This document shows, piece by piece, positions 17,587 through 26,223 of a stretch of 64,000 nt of DNA. The notes beneath the pieces are model-generated. The model worked only from the letters and a program-made list of their open reading frames with translations. It made no database searches and was not told where the DNA came from. Each line of letters begins with the position of its first letter. Positions within the stretch are counted from its first letter, which is position 1. This DNA is from DASUNP01 sp963728545 (lineage in GTDB: Bacteria; Acidobacteriota; Blastocatellia; UBA7656), in NCBI GenBank assembly GCA_963728545.1, contig CAVSKO010000002.1, positions 3,162,001 to 3,226,000 on the forward strand, written 5' to 3'. The position numbers were made by a program, and so were the translations under genes.

Positions 17587-17629
17587 GGTCAACCCTCGCC
17601 TTTGTAATAATGGTTCTGGAGATACAAAA

Positions 17630-18433
17630 ATGGTAACTCATTCATCACTTTCTAGGTTTTGTATCTATACTATTCGCCATACAGATGATCTTCGAGAGGT
17701 CCACAAAAAGGGTGGCATCGGTTTCTTTACGGAGAATAAGAAATGGGTTACTGGCAGAGAGCTATTCTTACAATCACAAAGAGAGCAGGTCAAAATGCCA
17801 ATCATATTTGCTGCTGCTGAGGTAATTGATGGACTAATTTACTATGCCTTCCTTAATGCAATAAATATAAACGAGGACAAACCCAGCACTCCTATAACCA
17901 CTTACCACTTCGAAGACCTCACACCAATTGAACATAAACAGCCTTTGCGGGCTCTGGTTTTGAAAAGCACTCGCAAACCGCTTGACGAAAACTTTATAAG
18001 ACCTTATGCAATCTGCTACACACCTGATTTCTTATGGATAGAAAACCGGGTGGCTCAAGACCTTGAGGCATTACAAGATGAAGAGGAGTTCTTTGAAGAA
18101 GGAACTATGAAGCGCCGCTTTACAAACTATTTTGAGCGAAGCCCAAAGCTACGTACTTCCGCTATACTCCATCACGGCACGAAGTATATGGCTTGTGGTT
18201 TTGATTTTAGGAGGACTTACGGGGAGCATGGAGCAGGCTATATCGAAGTTCACCATCTAGTCCCTGTTCACACTCTTAAAGAGAAAACAAAGGTCAATCC
18301 CAAAACAGATATGGCTGTAGTCTGCTCAAACTGTCATAGAATGATTCATCGTAAGAAAGACAAGATTCTCTCAATAGACGAGCTAAAAACAATTGTCCAA
18401 TCAGGAAGACGTAATGGCAAGAAGACCGTCTAA
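17630..18433 (+). CDS. HNH endonuclease-like protein
   Basis: 267 residues. The C-terminal McrA-type HNH motif is YIEVHHLVPVHTL, then DMAVVCSNCHRMIHRKKD (metal-binding Cys/His, catalytic His in VHH). The N-terminal ~170 residues (GIGFFTENKKWVTGRELF) may be a recognition domain; I do not recognise it. The arrangement resembles restriction or defence nucleases, but no methylase is in the cassette. The stop codon TAA lies inside the attC inverse core GTCTAAC. Confidence 0.8.
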   Translation: MVTHSSLSRFCIYTIRHTDDLREVHKKGGIGFFTENKKWVTGRELFLQSQREQVKMPIIFAAAEVIDGLIYYAFLNAININEDKPSTPITTYHFEDLTPIEHKQPLRALVLKSTRKPLDENFIRPYAICYTPDFLWIENRVAQDLEALQDEEEFFEEGTMKRRFTNYFERSPKLRTSAILHHGTKYMACGFDFRRTYGEHGAGYIEVHHLVPVHTLKEKTKVNPKTDMAVVCSNCHRMIHRKKDKILSIDELKTIVQSGRRNGKKTV

Positions 18434-18520
18434 CAAATGCATCAACCGGAGCGCGGCAAGCGAGTCTCGTATGGCTCCATCGGTGTTACGTGCCGCGCCC
18501 GGTTATGCAAAGCGTTAGGC
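18428..18520 (+). other. attC site
   Basis: GTCTAAC (18428-18434) to GTTAGGC (18514-18520), arms CCGGAGCGCGGCAAGCGAG and GTGCCGCGCCCGG. Overlaps the HNH stop codon. Confidence 0.92.
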
Positions 18521-18571
18521 CGCTCGTGCATGCTCCACACCAAAACACATAGCAATGTATCTCGGCTGCGA

Positions 18572-19453
18572 TCATTGCTTCGCAGATGCACTATGTGTCA
18601 ATCGGATTGAATACCACTCAGCCGAACACGTATCGGCTAAGGCGGTTTTCACAAGAACCCACCACGTCTCTCCGCTTGCATCTTTGACTCCTCCAAAGCA
18701 CTTTGCGGCGCGGAAGTACCAGGCAAGAAAACCTCCTGGCGGTCTATGTCTAACAACCCGCTCAAGCCGACCACCCTTTGCTTTAACATTCACGCTCCAA
18801 CCATACCCCTCGGTGTCAGGTTTACCCTCTTCATGAAAAATTAGAGCTGGAGGCTTTGAGAGAAGCGGAAGTTGCATAGGATTGAGTATTGCAGCATCCC
18901 ACTGCCCAGTTTTAGCAAGCTGACGCAGTCGTCGCAAAACAAGCGTATTTAGCTTTTTCTGAACTACTTGCTCGCGGCGTCTCGACAACTCCGGCTCGCT
19001 TACCCCTTCAGGTTTTATTTGCCCCATTTCTAATTCGATGGTGAAGCCCTTTATGACCGCAATGACCTTACGCTTCCCTTTAGTCGTGCAGACAAGGTCG
19101 GCGTAGATCGCACCTTCGTTGTCGGTCATTTGAGCTTCCACACACCAAATACCTTTGGCAGACCTGCCCAGTAGAATCAAGAGTTCAGTCTTGGTGAACA
19201 TTTGACCCGTTGTGCGTGGGGTCAGTATTCTATTGAACCACATACCAACTGCTTTGGCAGCGAAGCTATCAGGAGGCCCATGCTTCTGCTGCCAAACCTG
19301 AAAAGCCGCCGTATCGGTCGCACAATGGCATGCGCAACCCGCCGAGTTAGGGTTAGTAATTCCTTGCCCCGATTTCTGAAGGGGCAATTGATGTGCATTT
19401 GTATAGAGGTCTATGTTTCCTATCTGAAGTGCGAATGAAGCTCCGCGCAGCAA
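18572..19453 (-). CDS. Hypothetical protein, probably 5'-truncated by IS200-like element
   Basis: 293 residues, antisense to the cassette direction. The first residues (MLRGAS) are encoded by the terminal hairpin of the neighbouring IS200-like element, so the native start is probably gone. Contains CACHCATDTAAFQVWQQKHG and ILTPRTTGQMFTKTELLILLG. No recognised domain. Confidence 0.5.
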   Translation of the reverse strand: MLRGASFALQIGNIDLYTNAHQLPLQKSGQGITNPNSAGCACHCATDTAAFQVWQQKHGPPDSFAAKAVGMWFNRILTPRTTGQMFTKTELLILLGRSAKGIWCVEAQMTDNEGAIYADLVCTTKGKRKVIAVIKGFTIELEMGQIKPEGVSEPELSRRREQVVQKKLNTLVLRRLRQLAKTGQWDAAILNPMQLPLLSKPPALIFHEEGKPDTEGYGWSVNVKAKGGRLERVVRHRPPGGFLAWYFRAAKCFGGVKDASGETWWVLVKTALADTCSAEWYSIRLTHSASAKQ

Positions 19454-19975
19454 GCTGCGCGGTATCGCGCGCGTGCGCGAGTCGTCAGAATAGTTCGAGT
19501 TGCTGATTATGCAATTGCTTATACTCTTTTTCCCTGCCCTGCTGCTTTATGTACTTGCTGATCATCTGCTCGTTGCCGTGCTGTCCAACCGTGCTGATGT
19601 AATAGCCGTCCGTCCAGAACTCTCCGCCCCACAGTCTCTTCTTTACCTCCGGACACGCTGCAAAGATCTCCCTGGCCGTAATGCTCTTGATGATTTGTAC
19701 GATCTTCTTCGGGCTGTACATCGGCACCGACTGCACCAGGAAATGGACGTGGTCTGTGTCGGTGCCTATCTCCAGAAACGTTATCTCATACCGCTTACTA
19801 ATCTCAACACAAACCTCTTTGAGCTTCTGATCTACTTCGGAGCTAAATATCACTCTGCGATACTTCGCTGGACAAACTATGTGGTACAGCAGTACCGAAA
19901 CGTTATGGCTCTTATGTATGAAGCGGCTCACTCATCCAGTATACTGACGCAGCAAGCTGCGGGGAACTAACCCCC
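19440..19975 (-). mobile_element. IS200-like insertion sequence
   Basis: A single tnpA flanked by short hairpins typical of IS200/IS605 ends: CCGCGCAGC-aa-GCTGCGCGG (19442-19461), TCGCGC-gcgt-GCGCGA next to it, and at the other side CGCAGC-aa-GCTGCG and GGGG-aactaa-CCCC (about 19950-19975). No terminal inverted repeats, as expected. Exact ends uncertain. Confidence 0.75.
19485..19931 (-). CDS. tnpA: IS200/IS605-family TnpA transposase (Y1)
   Basis: 148 residues. HIVCPAKYRRVIF at the start, HVHFLVQSVP (the HUH histidines) and FWTDGYYISTVGQHGNEQMI (catalytic Tyr region) identify a Y1 single-strand transposase. Complete; no tnpB nearby, so IS200 type. Confidence 0.93.
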   Translation of the reverse strand: MSRFIHKSHNVSVLLYHIVCPAKYRRVIFSSEVDQKLKEVCVEISKRYEITFLEIGTDTDHVHFLVQSVPMYSPKKIVQIIKSITAREIFAACPEVKKRLWGGEFWTDGYYISTVGQHGNEQMISKYIKQQGREKEYKQLHNQQLELF

Positions 19976-19984
19976 TAGAGATTA

Positions 19985-20206
19985 GAATTAAGAGACTGCG
20001 CAGTTTGACCATTGTCTCACCTCTACTATGAGGATCATCCTGTTTGGCAGGAGAAAGCAACTTGGCTACAATTCAGGTCAGCCGGATCATTTATGGTAAT
20101 CACAGACTGATTCTTCTGACAACTTGGCGCGAACCGCTAAGATGCCATAATGATCGACTAGGTTGGTCACTATTGGTAACCACAGTGACACGAAGTGGAT
20201 AGCCAG
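19985..20206. other. No gene seen
   Basis: About 220 bp between the IS200-like element and the MITE. No ORF or structure I can support. Confidence 0.4.
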
Positions 20207-20214
20207 AATTAAAT

Positions 20215-20354
20215 GAAGAGTGTGCATAATTCCGAGGCCGGTTTTTCGGGGCTTTTCGAGGCTGGTGATCCACCGTTAAAGGCAAATCCGAAGGCCGAAC
20301 CCCGAAAAATGCTAAATTACTGGAAAAACAGCACATGAATTATGCACACTCTTC
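20215..20354. mobile_element. MITE-like element with 8-bp target duplication
   Basis: 140 bp with inverted ends GAAGAGTGTGCATAATTC and GAATTATGCACACTCTTC, flanked by AATTAAAT on both sides (20207-20214 and 20355-20362). Internal CCGGTTTTTCGGGG and CCCCGAAAAA also pair. Non-autonomous; the 8-bp duplication is compatible with IS1- or IS1595-like transposases. Confidence 0.8.
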
Positions 20355-20362
20355 AATTAAAT

Positions 20363-21453
20363 GAGGCCCCGGCACAAAGACCGGGGCCAAGTGGTTGAGA
20401 TGGTATGGTTTGTCTTGACAAGGAGACAAACATGCTTACCACCGACAACCACCTCATTAAAATACTGGAAAAAGTGGGCGAAATCTATGCGCCACCTACT
20501 AAAGCTAAACCAGGTCGTCCATATGACTACTCTGAATTGGTGATGCTTAGAGTCTTTATGCTGATGGTGCTCAAACGTATCAAACAATTTGCTGCATTGT
20601 ATCGCTACCTTCTGGCTCACCCAGACCTCCTCACTGCTTGCGGTCTTCACCAGATGCCCGATGAATCTACCTTGCGCAAGCGCCTCAAGAAGTTGAAGCC
20701 CGCCGTCAAGCGCCAGATTCGAGCTTGGGCGCGTGAGTTGATCAAGCGCGCCCTGACTTCGGCTGAGGTAGTCGCTGTTGATAAGAAGATGATCAAGGCT
20801 CAGGGACCGCTTTGGCACAAGGCAGACCGACAGCTCAATAAAATCCCTGCGGGCCTCAGAGGAGTTGATCGCGACAGCTCGTGGTCGAAGTCTTATTATC
20901 GAGGATGGGTGCAAGGCTACGGTTCTCACATCGCAGTCACTGCCACGCCCGGTCTGCCTATCGTCCCTATATGGAGCGATTTCACTAAAAACTCTCTCCC
21001 GGAAGCTAAAATAGCTCGCCAGTTGGGAGGCTTGCTGCCCGATGAAGTAAAGAAAGTGTTGGGCGATACACATTACGATGACCCTGGGTTGAGAGATGAA
21101 GTCGAGCGATATGAGAAACACTTGCTGGAGAGATGTTTGATAGTGCCGATAGAAGTTAAGAACAGAACCACACCAAAGAGAAGACGATACGCAAGTCTGT
21201 ATGAGAATAATCTGAATGTGTATGGGAGACGGAAAGTGAGCATCGAGCCATTTTTTGATAGGCTGGATCAATGCTTCGACATAGAGCCGGCGTGGATGAA
21301 AGGACTGGCAAACAACGCAAGCATCGGGGTGCTGTGGGTAGCGGCCTATCAGTTGATGATGTTGTATCTTCATGAGCAAGGCGAAAATCCAGAGCATGTC
21401 AAGCAACTCGTTGACATCTTATGAGTTCCGGCTCCGATTTGTGCCGGGGCCTC
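20363..21453 (+). mobile_element. IS5-like insertion sequence
   Basis: Inverted ends GAGGCCCCGGCACAAA (20363) and TTTGTGCCGGGGCCTC (ending 21453) around one transposase gene, about 1.09 kb. Starts exactly at the outer edge of the MITE target duplication. No convincing target duplication of its own. Confidence 0.82.
20432..21424 (+). CDS. IS5-like DDE transposase
   Basis: 330 residues from the ATG preceded by AAGGAGACAAAC. The DDE segments are VVAVDKKMIK, LGDTHYDDPGLRDE and VYGRRKVSIEPFFDRLDQCF. Family placement within the IS5/IS4 superfamily is approximate. Confidence 0.82.
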   Translation: MLTTDNHLIKILEKVGEIYAPPTKAKPGRPYDYSELVMLRVFMLMVLKRIKQFAALYRYLLAHPDLLTACGLHQMPDESTLRKRLKKLKPAVKRQIRAWARELIKRALTSAEVVAVDKKMIKAQGPLWHKADRQLNKIPAGLRGVDRDSSWSKSYYRGWVQGYGSHIAVTATPGLPIVPIWSDFTKNSLPEAKIARQLGGLLPDEVKKVLGDTHYDDPGLRDEVERYEKHLLERCLIVPIEVKNRTTPKRRRYASLYENNLNVYGRRKVSIEPFFDRLDQCFDIEPAWMKGLANNASIGVLWVAAYQLMMLYLHEQGENPEHVKQLVDIL

Positions 21454-21506
21454 AATTATTTGACTTAGTAGGTTGGTTTTGCGAATCAGTATCCGAGCAG
21501 GCGCGT

Positions 21507-21599
21507 GCCTAACAAACGCATTCAGTGGAGCGCGGCAAGCGAGTTTGGTATGTATCCATCAGTGCTTCGTGCCGCGCCCACTGATGCGCAGCGTTATGC
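21507..21599 (+). other. attC site
   Basis: GCCTAAC (21507-21513) to GTTATGC (21593-21599). It closes the cassette holding the truncated hypothetical gene and the IS200, MITE and IS5 insertions; the inverse core matches the 5' end TTAGGC at 18515. Confidence 0.92.
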
Positions 21600-21754
21600 C
21601 GCCACAGCGAAGTGTGTTGATCGTCCCGACGCTGCGCTGAGTCGCGCTCGCGCCACAGATTAGCAGAAGCAAGCTAAGGCCAGGCAGGGCAGAATTAAGA
21701 CGGCGCGAGCGCGACGGAGGCCTGCGGCCACGGCGCAGCTGTCTGGCAAGGCAG
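21600..21754 (+). repeat. ORF-less structured cassette, copy P3
   Basis: Clean example: GCTGCGC and GTCGCGCTCGCGCC pair with GGCGCGAGCGCGAC and GGCGCAGC (14-bp main stem perfect); side hairpin GGCC-TGC-GGCC. Confidence 0.82.
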
Positions 21755-21846
21755 GCATAACAACCGCATGCAACGGAGGCCGCGTGCGCGAGTATCGCAT
21801 CAATGGCGAGTGCGGCTCGCGGCCCCGATAATGCGAGTCGTTAGGC
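21755..21846 (+). other. attC site
   Basis: GCATAAC (21755-21761) to GTTAGGC (21840-21846), majority stem. Closes P3. Confidence 0.92.
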
Positions 21847-22342
21847 GCAGGAATACCCGGTAACGGTCGGGGCAATAAAGCGTAGGAGGTAACTATGAAT
21901 ATTGTTCGTTTAGCTTCAATTCTGATTCTTGTTTTACCGTCTCTCATACTTGGCCAAAGACTTAGGAATTCCGTTGTACCTAGTGATGAGGCTGAGATGC
22001 TAGGCAAAATCACAAACACAAAGGAGAGTTCTATGGCAACATCTAAGCCTAAAAAAGTTGAGTTCGAGATTATGGCTAATGGGAGGGATCCTCAATATGG
22101 ATTTACCCTTGCTAGAGGAGAGAGGGCCGTTTTATACGTCCCCAAGTACCTCCCTGGAACACGAAAACGTAATCAATGGAGTACCCTTCCAGGACGTGTA
22201 TGTGGTGCAGCAGGCTACCCTGGCACAACTGCTGGAGATGCAACTCCGTATAGAGGTGCTCATGAGGGGTGCTTGGTCTATATTAAATATAGTTGGCCCC
22301 ATTGTCTAGACCACGAATTAAGAAAAATAAAGTGGACATTTC

Positions 22343-23149
22343 CTAGCTGCCAAAGTGAACCTCCGATGGGGTACGATAGCTTAGGCTCTGGTGCGGTCGT
22401 TCTTGATTATAGAACCAGAAGTAAGTATCGAGCCCTGTCTCCAACTCTGGAACACTGGCGTACTCTTTCAGATAAATGTCCTCGTACTTCACGCTTCGCC
22501 ATAATCGCTCAACAAATATATTGTCCAATGCCCGGCCTCGCCCATCCATGCTGACGCGAATGCCTGCCTCCTCCAAGGTTGAGGTGAAAGCCTGTGCTGT
22601 GAATTGAACCCCTTGATCAGTGTTGAATATCTCAGGCTGCCCACCCGACAGCGCACGCTTTAATGCCAGTAGACAAAATTCTCCATCCAGAGTGTTCGAC
22701 AACTGCCAGGCGACCACATACCTGCTGAACCAATCAATGATTGCCATCAGATACATGAAGCCCGCTCGCATTGGCACGTATGTTATATCAGCGCTCCAAA
22801 CCTGATTCACTCGGCTGATAGAGAAGTCTCGCAGTAAGTACGGATATTTCTTATGCTCACGATTAGCTACAGTCGTCTTCGGTCCAGGGAAGATGGCTTG
22901 TAGGCCCATTAGCGCCATTAATCGCCTTACCCGCTTGTGGTTGACCTTGTGACCGAGTCGCTGCAAGTGAGCTGTCAAGCGTGGCCAACCATAAAATGGA
23001 GTCTTGGTGTATTGCTCATCAATCAGTCGCATTATCTGCAAGTTGAACTCGGACTCTGTAGCCAGGCTGTAGTAGAAAGTCGAACGGCTCAGGCCGATCA
23101 ACTCACACTGCCGACGCATACTGATGTCTGCCTGCTGCGGCTCAATCAT
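22343..23149 (-). CDS. IS3-family transposase OrfB
   Basis: 268 residues. HTH_21-like start (SRSTFYYSLA), rve integrase core with VWSADITYVPM (Asp), IFNTDQGVQFTA (Asp) and DNIFVERLWRSVKYEDI (Glu). Expressed alone or as an OrfAB fusion by slippage on the A9 run at the end of orfA (23181-23189). Confidence 0.93.
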   Translation of the reverse strand: MIEPQQADISMRRQCELIGLSRSTFYYSLATESEFNLQIMRLIDEQYTKTPFYGWPRLTAHLQRLGHKVNHKRVRRLMALMGLQAIFPGPKTTVANREHKKYPYLLRDFSISRVNQVWSADITYVPMRAGFMYLMAIIDWFSRYVVAWQLSNTLDGEFCLLALKRALSGGQPEIFNTDQGVQFTAQAFTSTLEEAGIRVSMDGRGRALDNIFVERLWRSVKYEDIYLKEYASVPELETGLDTYFWFYNQERPHQSLSYRTPSEVHFGS

Positions 23150-23162
23150 ACCCCGTTTGATC

Positions 23163-23453
23163 TCAATTGAACGGGGCAGCTTTTTTTTTCAGCCACTCCA
23201 ATTCCATCTTTAGTCGCCCGATTTGCTCAAACAATTCGGCCTCACGTGTTTGTAGTTGCTGTTGATGACCAGTCCTAGAGTGATTGAAAATCTCTGGCCC
23301 CGAATTGAGCAATTGGCGCTTCCAGAGGCTGACCAAGTTTGGGTGTAAGCCATGTTCGCTGGCGAGTTGATTAATCGTTTTCGTCTCTCTGACTGCTTCT
23401 ATCGCTACCTGGAACTTGAACTTACTGCTGTATTGCTTGCGAATCCTGGACAT
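23163..23453 (-). CDS. IS3-family transposase OrfA
   Basis: 96 residues from MSRIRKQYSSKFKFQVA, a helix-turn-helix protein (TINQLASEHGLHPNLVSLWK) with a C-terminal leucine-rich coiled coil. The A9 tract near its end (WLKKKAA) is a likely programmed -1 frameshift site into OrfB. Confidence 0.9.
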   Translation of the reverse strand: MSRIRKQYSSKFKFQVAIEAVRETKTINQLASEHGLHPNLVSLWKRQLLNSGPEIFNHSRTGHQQQLQTREAELFEQIGRLKMELEWLKKKAAPFN

Positions 23454-23715
23454 GATTGACCCTCCACTGGCTCGGTGGATCATAGCCTACTTCCACCTTA
23501 GCCTGTGGTCCAGCTTTCGGGGCCAATTATAAAAGGTGATCTAAGAGTCGCCTGGACTGAAGATGCTCAGGAAATTACAGTGACGGAGCCAGGACGATAT
23601 TTTTTTGTTGCGAATGATGATAACAACTTGGGAGACGGGAGAGCAGGGTATGGTGATAACATAGGAAAGTTAATTGTTAGAGCAACCATAACCAGTCAGT
23701 AATCTCGCAACCTGC

Positions 23716-23807
23716 GCCTAACAAACGCATCCAGCGGAGGCCGCGAAGCGAGTTTCTCATCGTTCCACCAGTGCCGCTCGCGGCCCCGCTGATGCGAGGC
23801 GTTAGAT
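23716..23807 (+). other. attC site
   Basis: GCCTAAC (23716-23722) to GTTAGAT (23801-23807), majority stem. Closes the lectin cassette. Confidence 0.92.
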
Positions 23808-23906
23808 GCCTTGCTTGATATGAGCCAATCGCAATTGGGGATTTTTAGGCTTGTGCGCTTATGTAATGTTAGGCTACGCTCGCGAAAGTATAAAGGTGGC
23901 GAAATC

Positions 23907-24407
23907 ATGAGCTATATGTACTTGATCATTACCGCGATATTACTCCTGTTGTCTGGTTGTAGTAGCCAACAACCAGCCAATAAGAATGAATCAACTGGCA
24001 ATACTGCGGAAAACTCCAACCGTTTGCCTGAACGGAGTCGGCAAGAAATCGTAAGCGAGCTAAATAAGCCAATTCAAGAAGCCGCCAGAGCGGAACTAAC
24101 AAAAAGCCTTCCCGACTGGCGCATCATCGGCTGGAATATTCAGCGTAGCAAGGATGACGAACAGAGATTAGGTAAAACTCTCTTCGGTGTTCCTGTTCTC
24201 GATGAGAATCTTAGAGACCGCCCGGCCATTGTGATAGCGGATTTGGCTAGAGGGAAAGAACGTAAAACCCTGAGTTTCGCAGCGCGAGCATTCAGAGATG
24301 ATCAAGGCAATTTATATTGGAGAATTGAACCGTTAACTTCTGCCTTGCAGCAATTGATTTTGACACCCGAAAGACAAGCAGATTCACCATCGGATTCAGA
24401 TAAGTAA
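23907..24407 (+). CDS. Lipoprotein of unknown function
   Basis: 166 residues. Start at the ATG preceded by AAAGGTGGCGAAATC rather than an earlier in-frame ATG at 23811 next to the attC. MYLIITAILLLLSGCSSQQ is a lipoprotein signal with lipobox LSGC. The mature part contains ARAELTKSLPDWRIIGWNIQ and DRPAIVIADL; no family recognised. Probably anchored in a membrane facing the periplasm. Confidence 0.7.
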   Translation: MSYMYLIITAILLLLSGCSSQQPANKNESTGNTAENSNRLPERSRQEIVSELNKPIQEAARAELTKSLPDWRIIGWNIQRSKDDEQRLGKTLFGVPVLDENLRDRPAIVIADLARGKERKTLSFAARAFRDDQGNLYWRIEPLTSALQQLILTPERQADSPSDSDK

Positions 24408-24527
24408 GTCTCTCAAAAGAAAACTTCAAAAAGAAATAAAGGAGGGCGCAGATTAAATCTATAGCTAAAGAAAAACTCATTGATATGTGCCATCAAGCGA
24501 GAGTTAATGCCAGTCCTGAAGAAGATA

Positions 24528-24567
24528 GTGTCGTTGCCCGCGCCGGCTGAACGTGAGCGATAGCCGT
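24528..24567 (+). other. Decayed half attC site
   Basis: TGTCGTTGCCCGCGCC and GGCTGAACGTGAGCG match the second half of the attC at 17003-17096, but the core is GATAGCC instead of GTTATGC and the first half is missing. It suggests that two cassettes (genes 23907 and 24594) fused when this site degenerated. Confidence 0.65.
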
Positions 24568-24593
24568 GAATTTTAGTACTGAGGATACGATCA

Positions 24594-25244
24594 ATGCTTG
24601 CGCTCTTTATACCACAAAATGCTGCCCCAGATATTTGGAGTTGGACAGAGTTCTTGAGAACAGTAACTGGTCCTGCAATCGCAGCAGTGTTTGTAATCAT
24701 TGCTCTTTATCTAAGAGACTGGATCGAGAAGAGAAACGCTGCACAATCTTGGTATGAGCAGTATTACATTACTGAGGGGCTAGATCGAGTGATTGTCCAC
24801 TTTATGACTATAGAAGCGGTCTTGGAGGATCAACTCTATGCCGATGTTTTGCCTACTCTTACATCTCTGGAGCCTCTTCCGTCTGAAGTTGCAGCTAGAG
24901 TTAAGGTACTTCTGCAGAGCAAAATGTTTGATTTAGCAAATATATGGTTCAATAAAATCATCCAAACGACCATGGAGGTTCGAGAACAGCAAGGAAAAAG
25001 ACTTTCTGATTTAGCCAAGCAGCAGGTTACTTCTATATTGGCAGTAATAAGGGCGTTTAACAGTGACCTTGACCAATTACGCAGAGATTTGCTTGACACA
25101 AAAGTAACAAAGAAAAGGTATGTCTACGATATTGCAGCAAAGCCAGAGGTTGCGAAATTGATCAAGTTGTGCGAACAGAGATTCATGGATTCAATTGATT
25201 CAACCCCTGACATTCTAGGAAAACAGAGCAGCATCAAAAAGTGA
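24594..25244 (+). CDS. Single-pass membrane protein of unknown function
   Basis: 216 residues. One membrane segment ~23-42 (TGPAIAAVFVIIALYLRDW), then a long helical, charged cytoplasmic-type domain. No family recognised. It shares a cassette with the lipoprotein gene because the attC between them has decayed. Confidence 0.65.
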   Translation: MLALFIPQNAAPDIWSWTEFLRTVTGPAIAAVFVIIALYLRDWIEKRNAAQSWYEQYYITEGLDRVIVHFMTIEAVLEDQLYADVLPTLTSLEPLPSEVAARVKVLLQSKMFDLANIWFNKIIQTTMEVREQQGKRLSDLAKQQVTSILAVIRAFNSDLDQLRRDLLDTKVTKKRYVYDIAAKPEVAKLIKLCEQRFMDSIDSTPDILGKQSSIKK

Positions 25245-25263
25245 ATACCTCTATCTCAGCGGC

Positions 25264-25355
25264 ATCTAACAACGGGATCGACCGGAGCGCGCGAAGCGAG
25301 TTTCGCATCGTTCCGCGAGTGCCGCTCGCGCGCCCGGTCATCCCAATTGTTATAC
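25264..25355 (+). other. attC site
   Basis: ATCTAAC (25264-25270) to GTTATAC (25349-25355). The inverse core matches the cassette start TTAGAT at 23802. Confidence 0.9.
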
Positions 25356-25505
25356 CTGCTTAGCGAAGAGTGTGGGTATACAGGCCGCAGCGCCGAGTCG
25401 CGCTCGCACAGCAAAGGCTACGCTCAGGCGACTACTCCGGCATTCATCAAGCAGGCGAGCGCGACAGTGGCTTATCAGCCACGGCGCAGCTAACTAGCTG
25501 AACAG
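25356..25505 (+). repeat. ORF-less structured cassette, copy P4 (variant)
   Basis: Diverged sequence, same layout: main stem around GTCGCGCTCGC and GCGAGCGCGAC, side hairpin GTGGCT-TATC-AGCCAC, closing GCAGCGCC and GGCGCAGC. The flanks are GTTATAC and GTATAAC, so the end 7-mers also covary. Confidence 0.78.
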
Positions 25506-25597
25506 GTATAACAACCGCATGCAACGGAGGCCGCGAAGCAAGCGCCGTATGTATCCATCAATGCGGCTCGCGGCCCCGATAATGCGGAGCGTTAGGC
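25506..25597 (+). other. attC site
   Basis: GTATAAC (25506-25512) to GTTAGGC (25591-25597), majority stem. Closes P4. Confidence 0.9.
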
Positions 25598-25638
25598 TTC
25601 TCTAGGTGGCTCTGATAAACTGGAGAAAGAGGTGAATC

Positions 25639-26046
25639 ATGAGGTATGTCATAACTTTTTGTTTTTACCTGGCATTGGCGGGCGTTGTATTACCACATAT
25701 CAGTCAAACCGAGCCGATGCTATACAATTACAAAATTAACGGAAGAGTTGTCTTCAACAAGTATCAAACTAAGAAAGGTGCTACGGTTTACATCTTATCC
25801 AACCGGCCCATCAACGGGAGAATACCTTTTACTCACGCTGACGAGGATGGCAAGTTCTCAATAGAGTTTAGGGATGTGCCGGGTGAGTACACAGTGTATG
25901 CCCACGAGGGTGAAACAGGAGGAATGTTACCCCTAGCAACCACGCCTGAAGAAGCAAAGAAGATGCAAATCAAACAGGGCAATAGTAAACCAATACGATT
26001 CGACAAAGAGGATAGTGAGCAGAGAGTGACAATCAAGTTGAAATAA
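25639..26046 (+). CDS. Secreted protein with carboxypeptidase-regulatory-like domain
   Basis: 135 residues. N-terminal export segment MRYVITFCFYLALAGVVLPH, then a beta-sandwich pattern: NGRVVFNKYQTKKGATVYI, FTHADEDGKFSIEFRDVPGEY, TVYAHEGE. This is typical of CarboxypepD_reg/transthyretin-like domains. GAGAAAGAGGTGAATC precedes the ATG. Likely periplasmic; role unknown. Confidence 0.68.
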   Translation: MRYVITFCFYLALAGVVLPHISQTEPMLYNYKINGRVVFNKYQTKKGATVYILSNRPINGRIPFTHADEDGKFSIEFRDVPGEYTVYAHEGETGGMLPLATTPEEAKKMQIKQGNSKPIRFDKEDSEQRVTIKLK

Positions 26047-26092
26047 GCGTAGAAAGGGTCAAGTGATAAATGTAAGAGCGCGTCCGGTCGAA

Positions 26093-26184
26093 GCCTAACA
26101 AGCGCATGCAACGGAGGCCGCGAAGCGAGCCTCGCATCAATCTATCAGTGCGGCTCGCGGCCCCGCTAATGCTTGACGTTAGGC
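26093..26184 (+). other. attC site
   Basis: GCCTAAC (26093-26099) to GTTAGGC (26178-26184), majority stem. Confidence 0.92.
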
Positions 26185-26223
26185 GGCCATACTGTACGCT
26201 TCGTGTAAAGGAGAACCCAATAC

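Larger units (their letters stand above)
22294..23525 (-). mobile_element. IS3-family insertion sequence
   Basis: Ends TGGCCCCATTGTCTAGACCA and its imperfect inverted partner, outermost TG and CA; 1232 bp with orfA and orfB. No clear 3-5 bp duplication is visible, but excision restores the lectin frame. Confidence 0.85.
21895..23702 (+). pseudogene. LecA-like (PA-IL-type) secreted lectin, interrupted by IS3-family element
   Basis: Coding parts 21895-22293 and 23526-23702. With the IS3 element removed the frame joins as CLVYIKYS|IIKGDLRVAW and gives about 191 residues. Signal peptide MNIVRLASILILVLPSLILG. The joined C-terminus, EGCLVYIK, then YFFVANDDNNLGDGRAGYGDN and KLIVRATI, resembles the calcium/sugar-binding fold of LecA-type galactophilic lectins (GALVMKIG and YNDNNFSDNSGS-type motifs). 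AGGAGG precedes the ATG. As it stands the product is truncated and fused to IS sequence, so it is probably inactive. Family is an inference from motif pattern. Confidence 0.68.

Noticed and set aside
20357..21406. Long minus-strand ORF opposite the IS5-like transposase
   Set aside because: Shadow frame of the transposase; no recognisable protein and no ribosome site.
20363..21453. Target duplication AATTAAAT/AATTATTT for the IS5-like element
   Set aside because: Two mismatches in eight and an explanation by the adjacent MITE duplication make it unconvincing.
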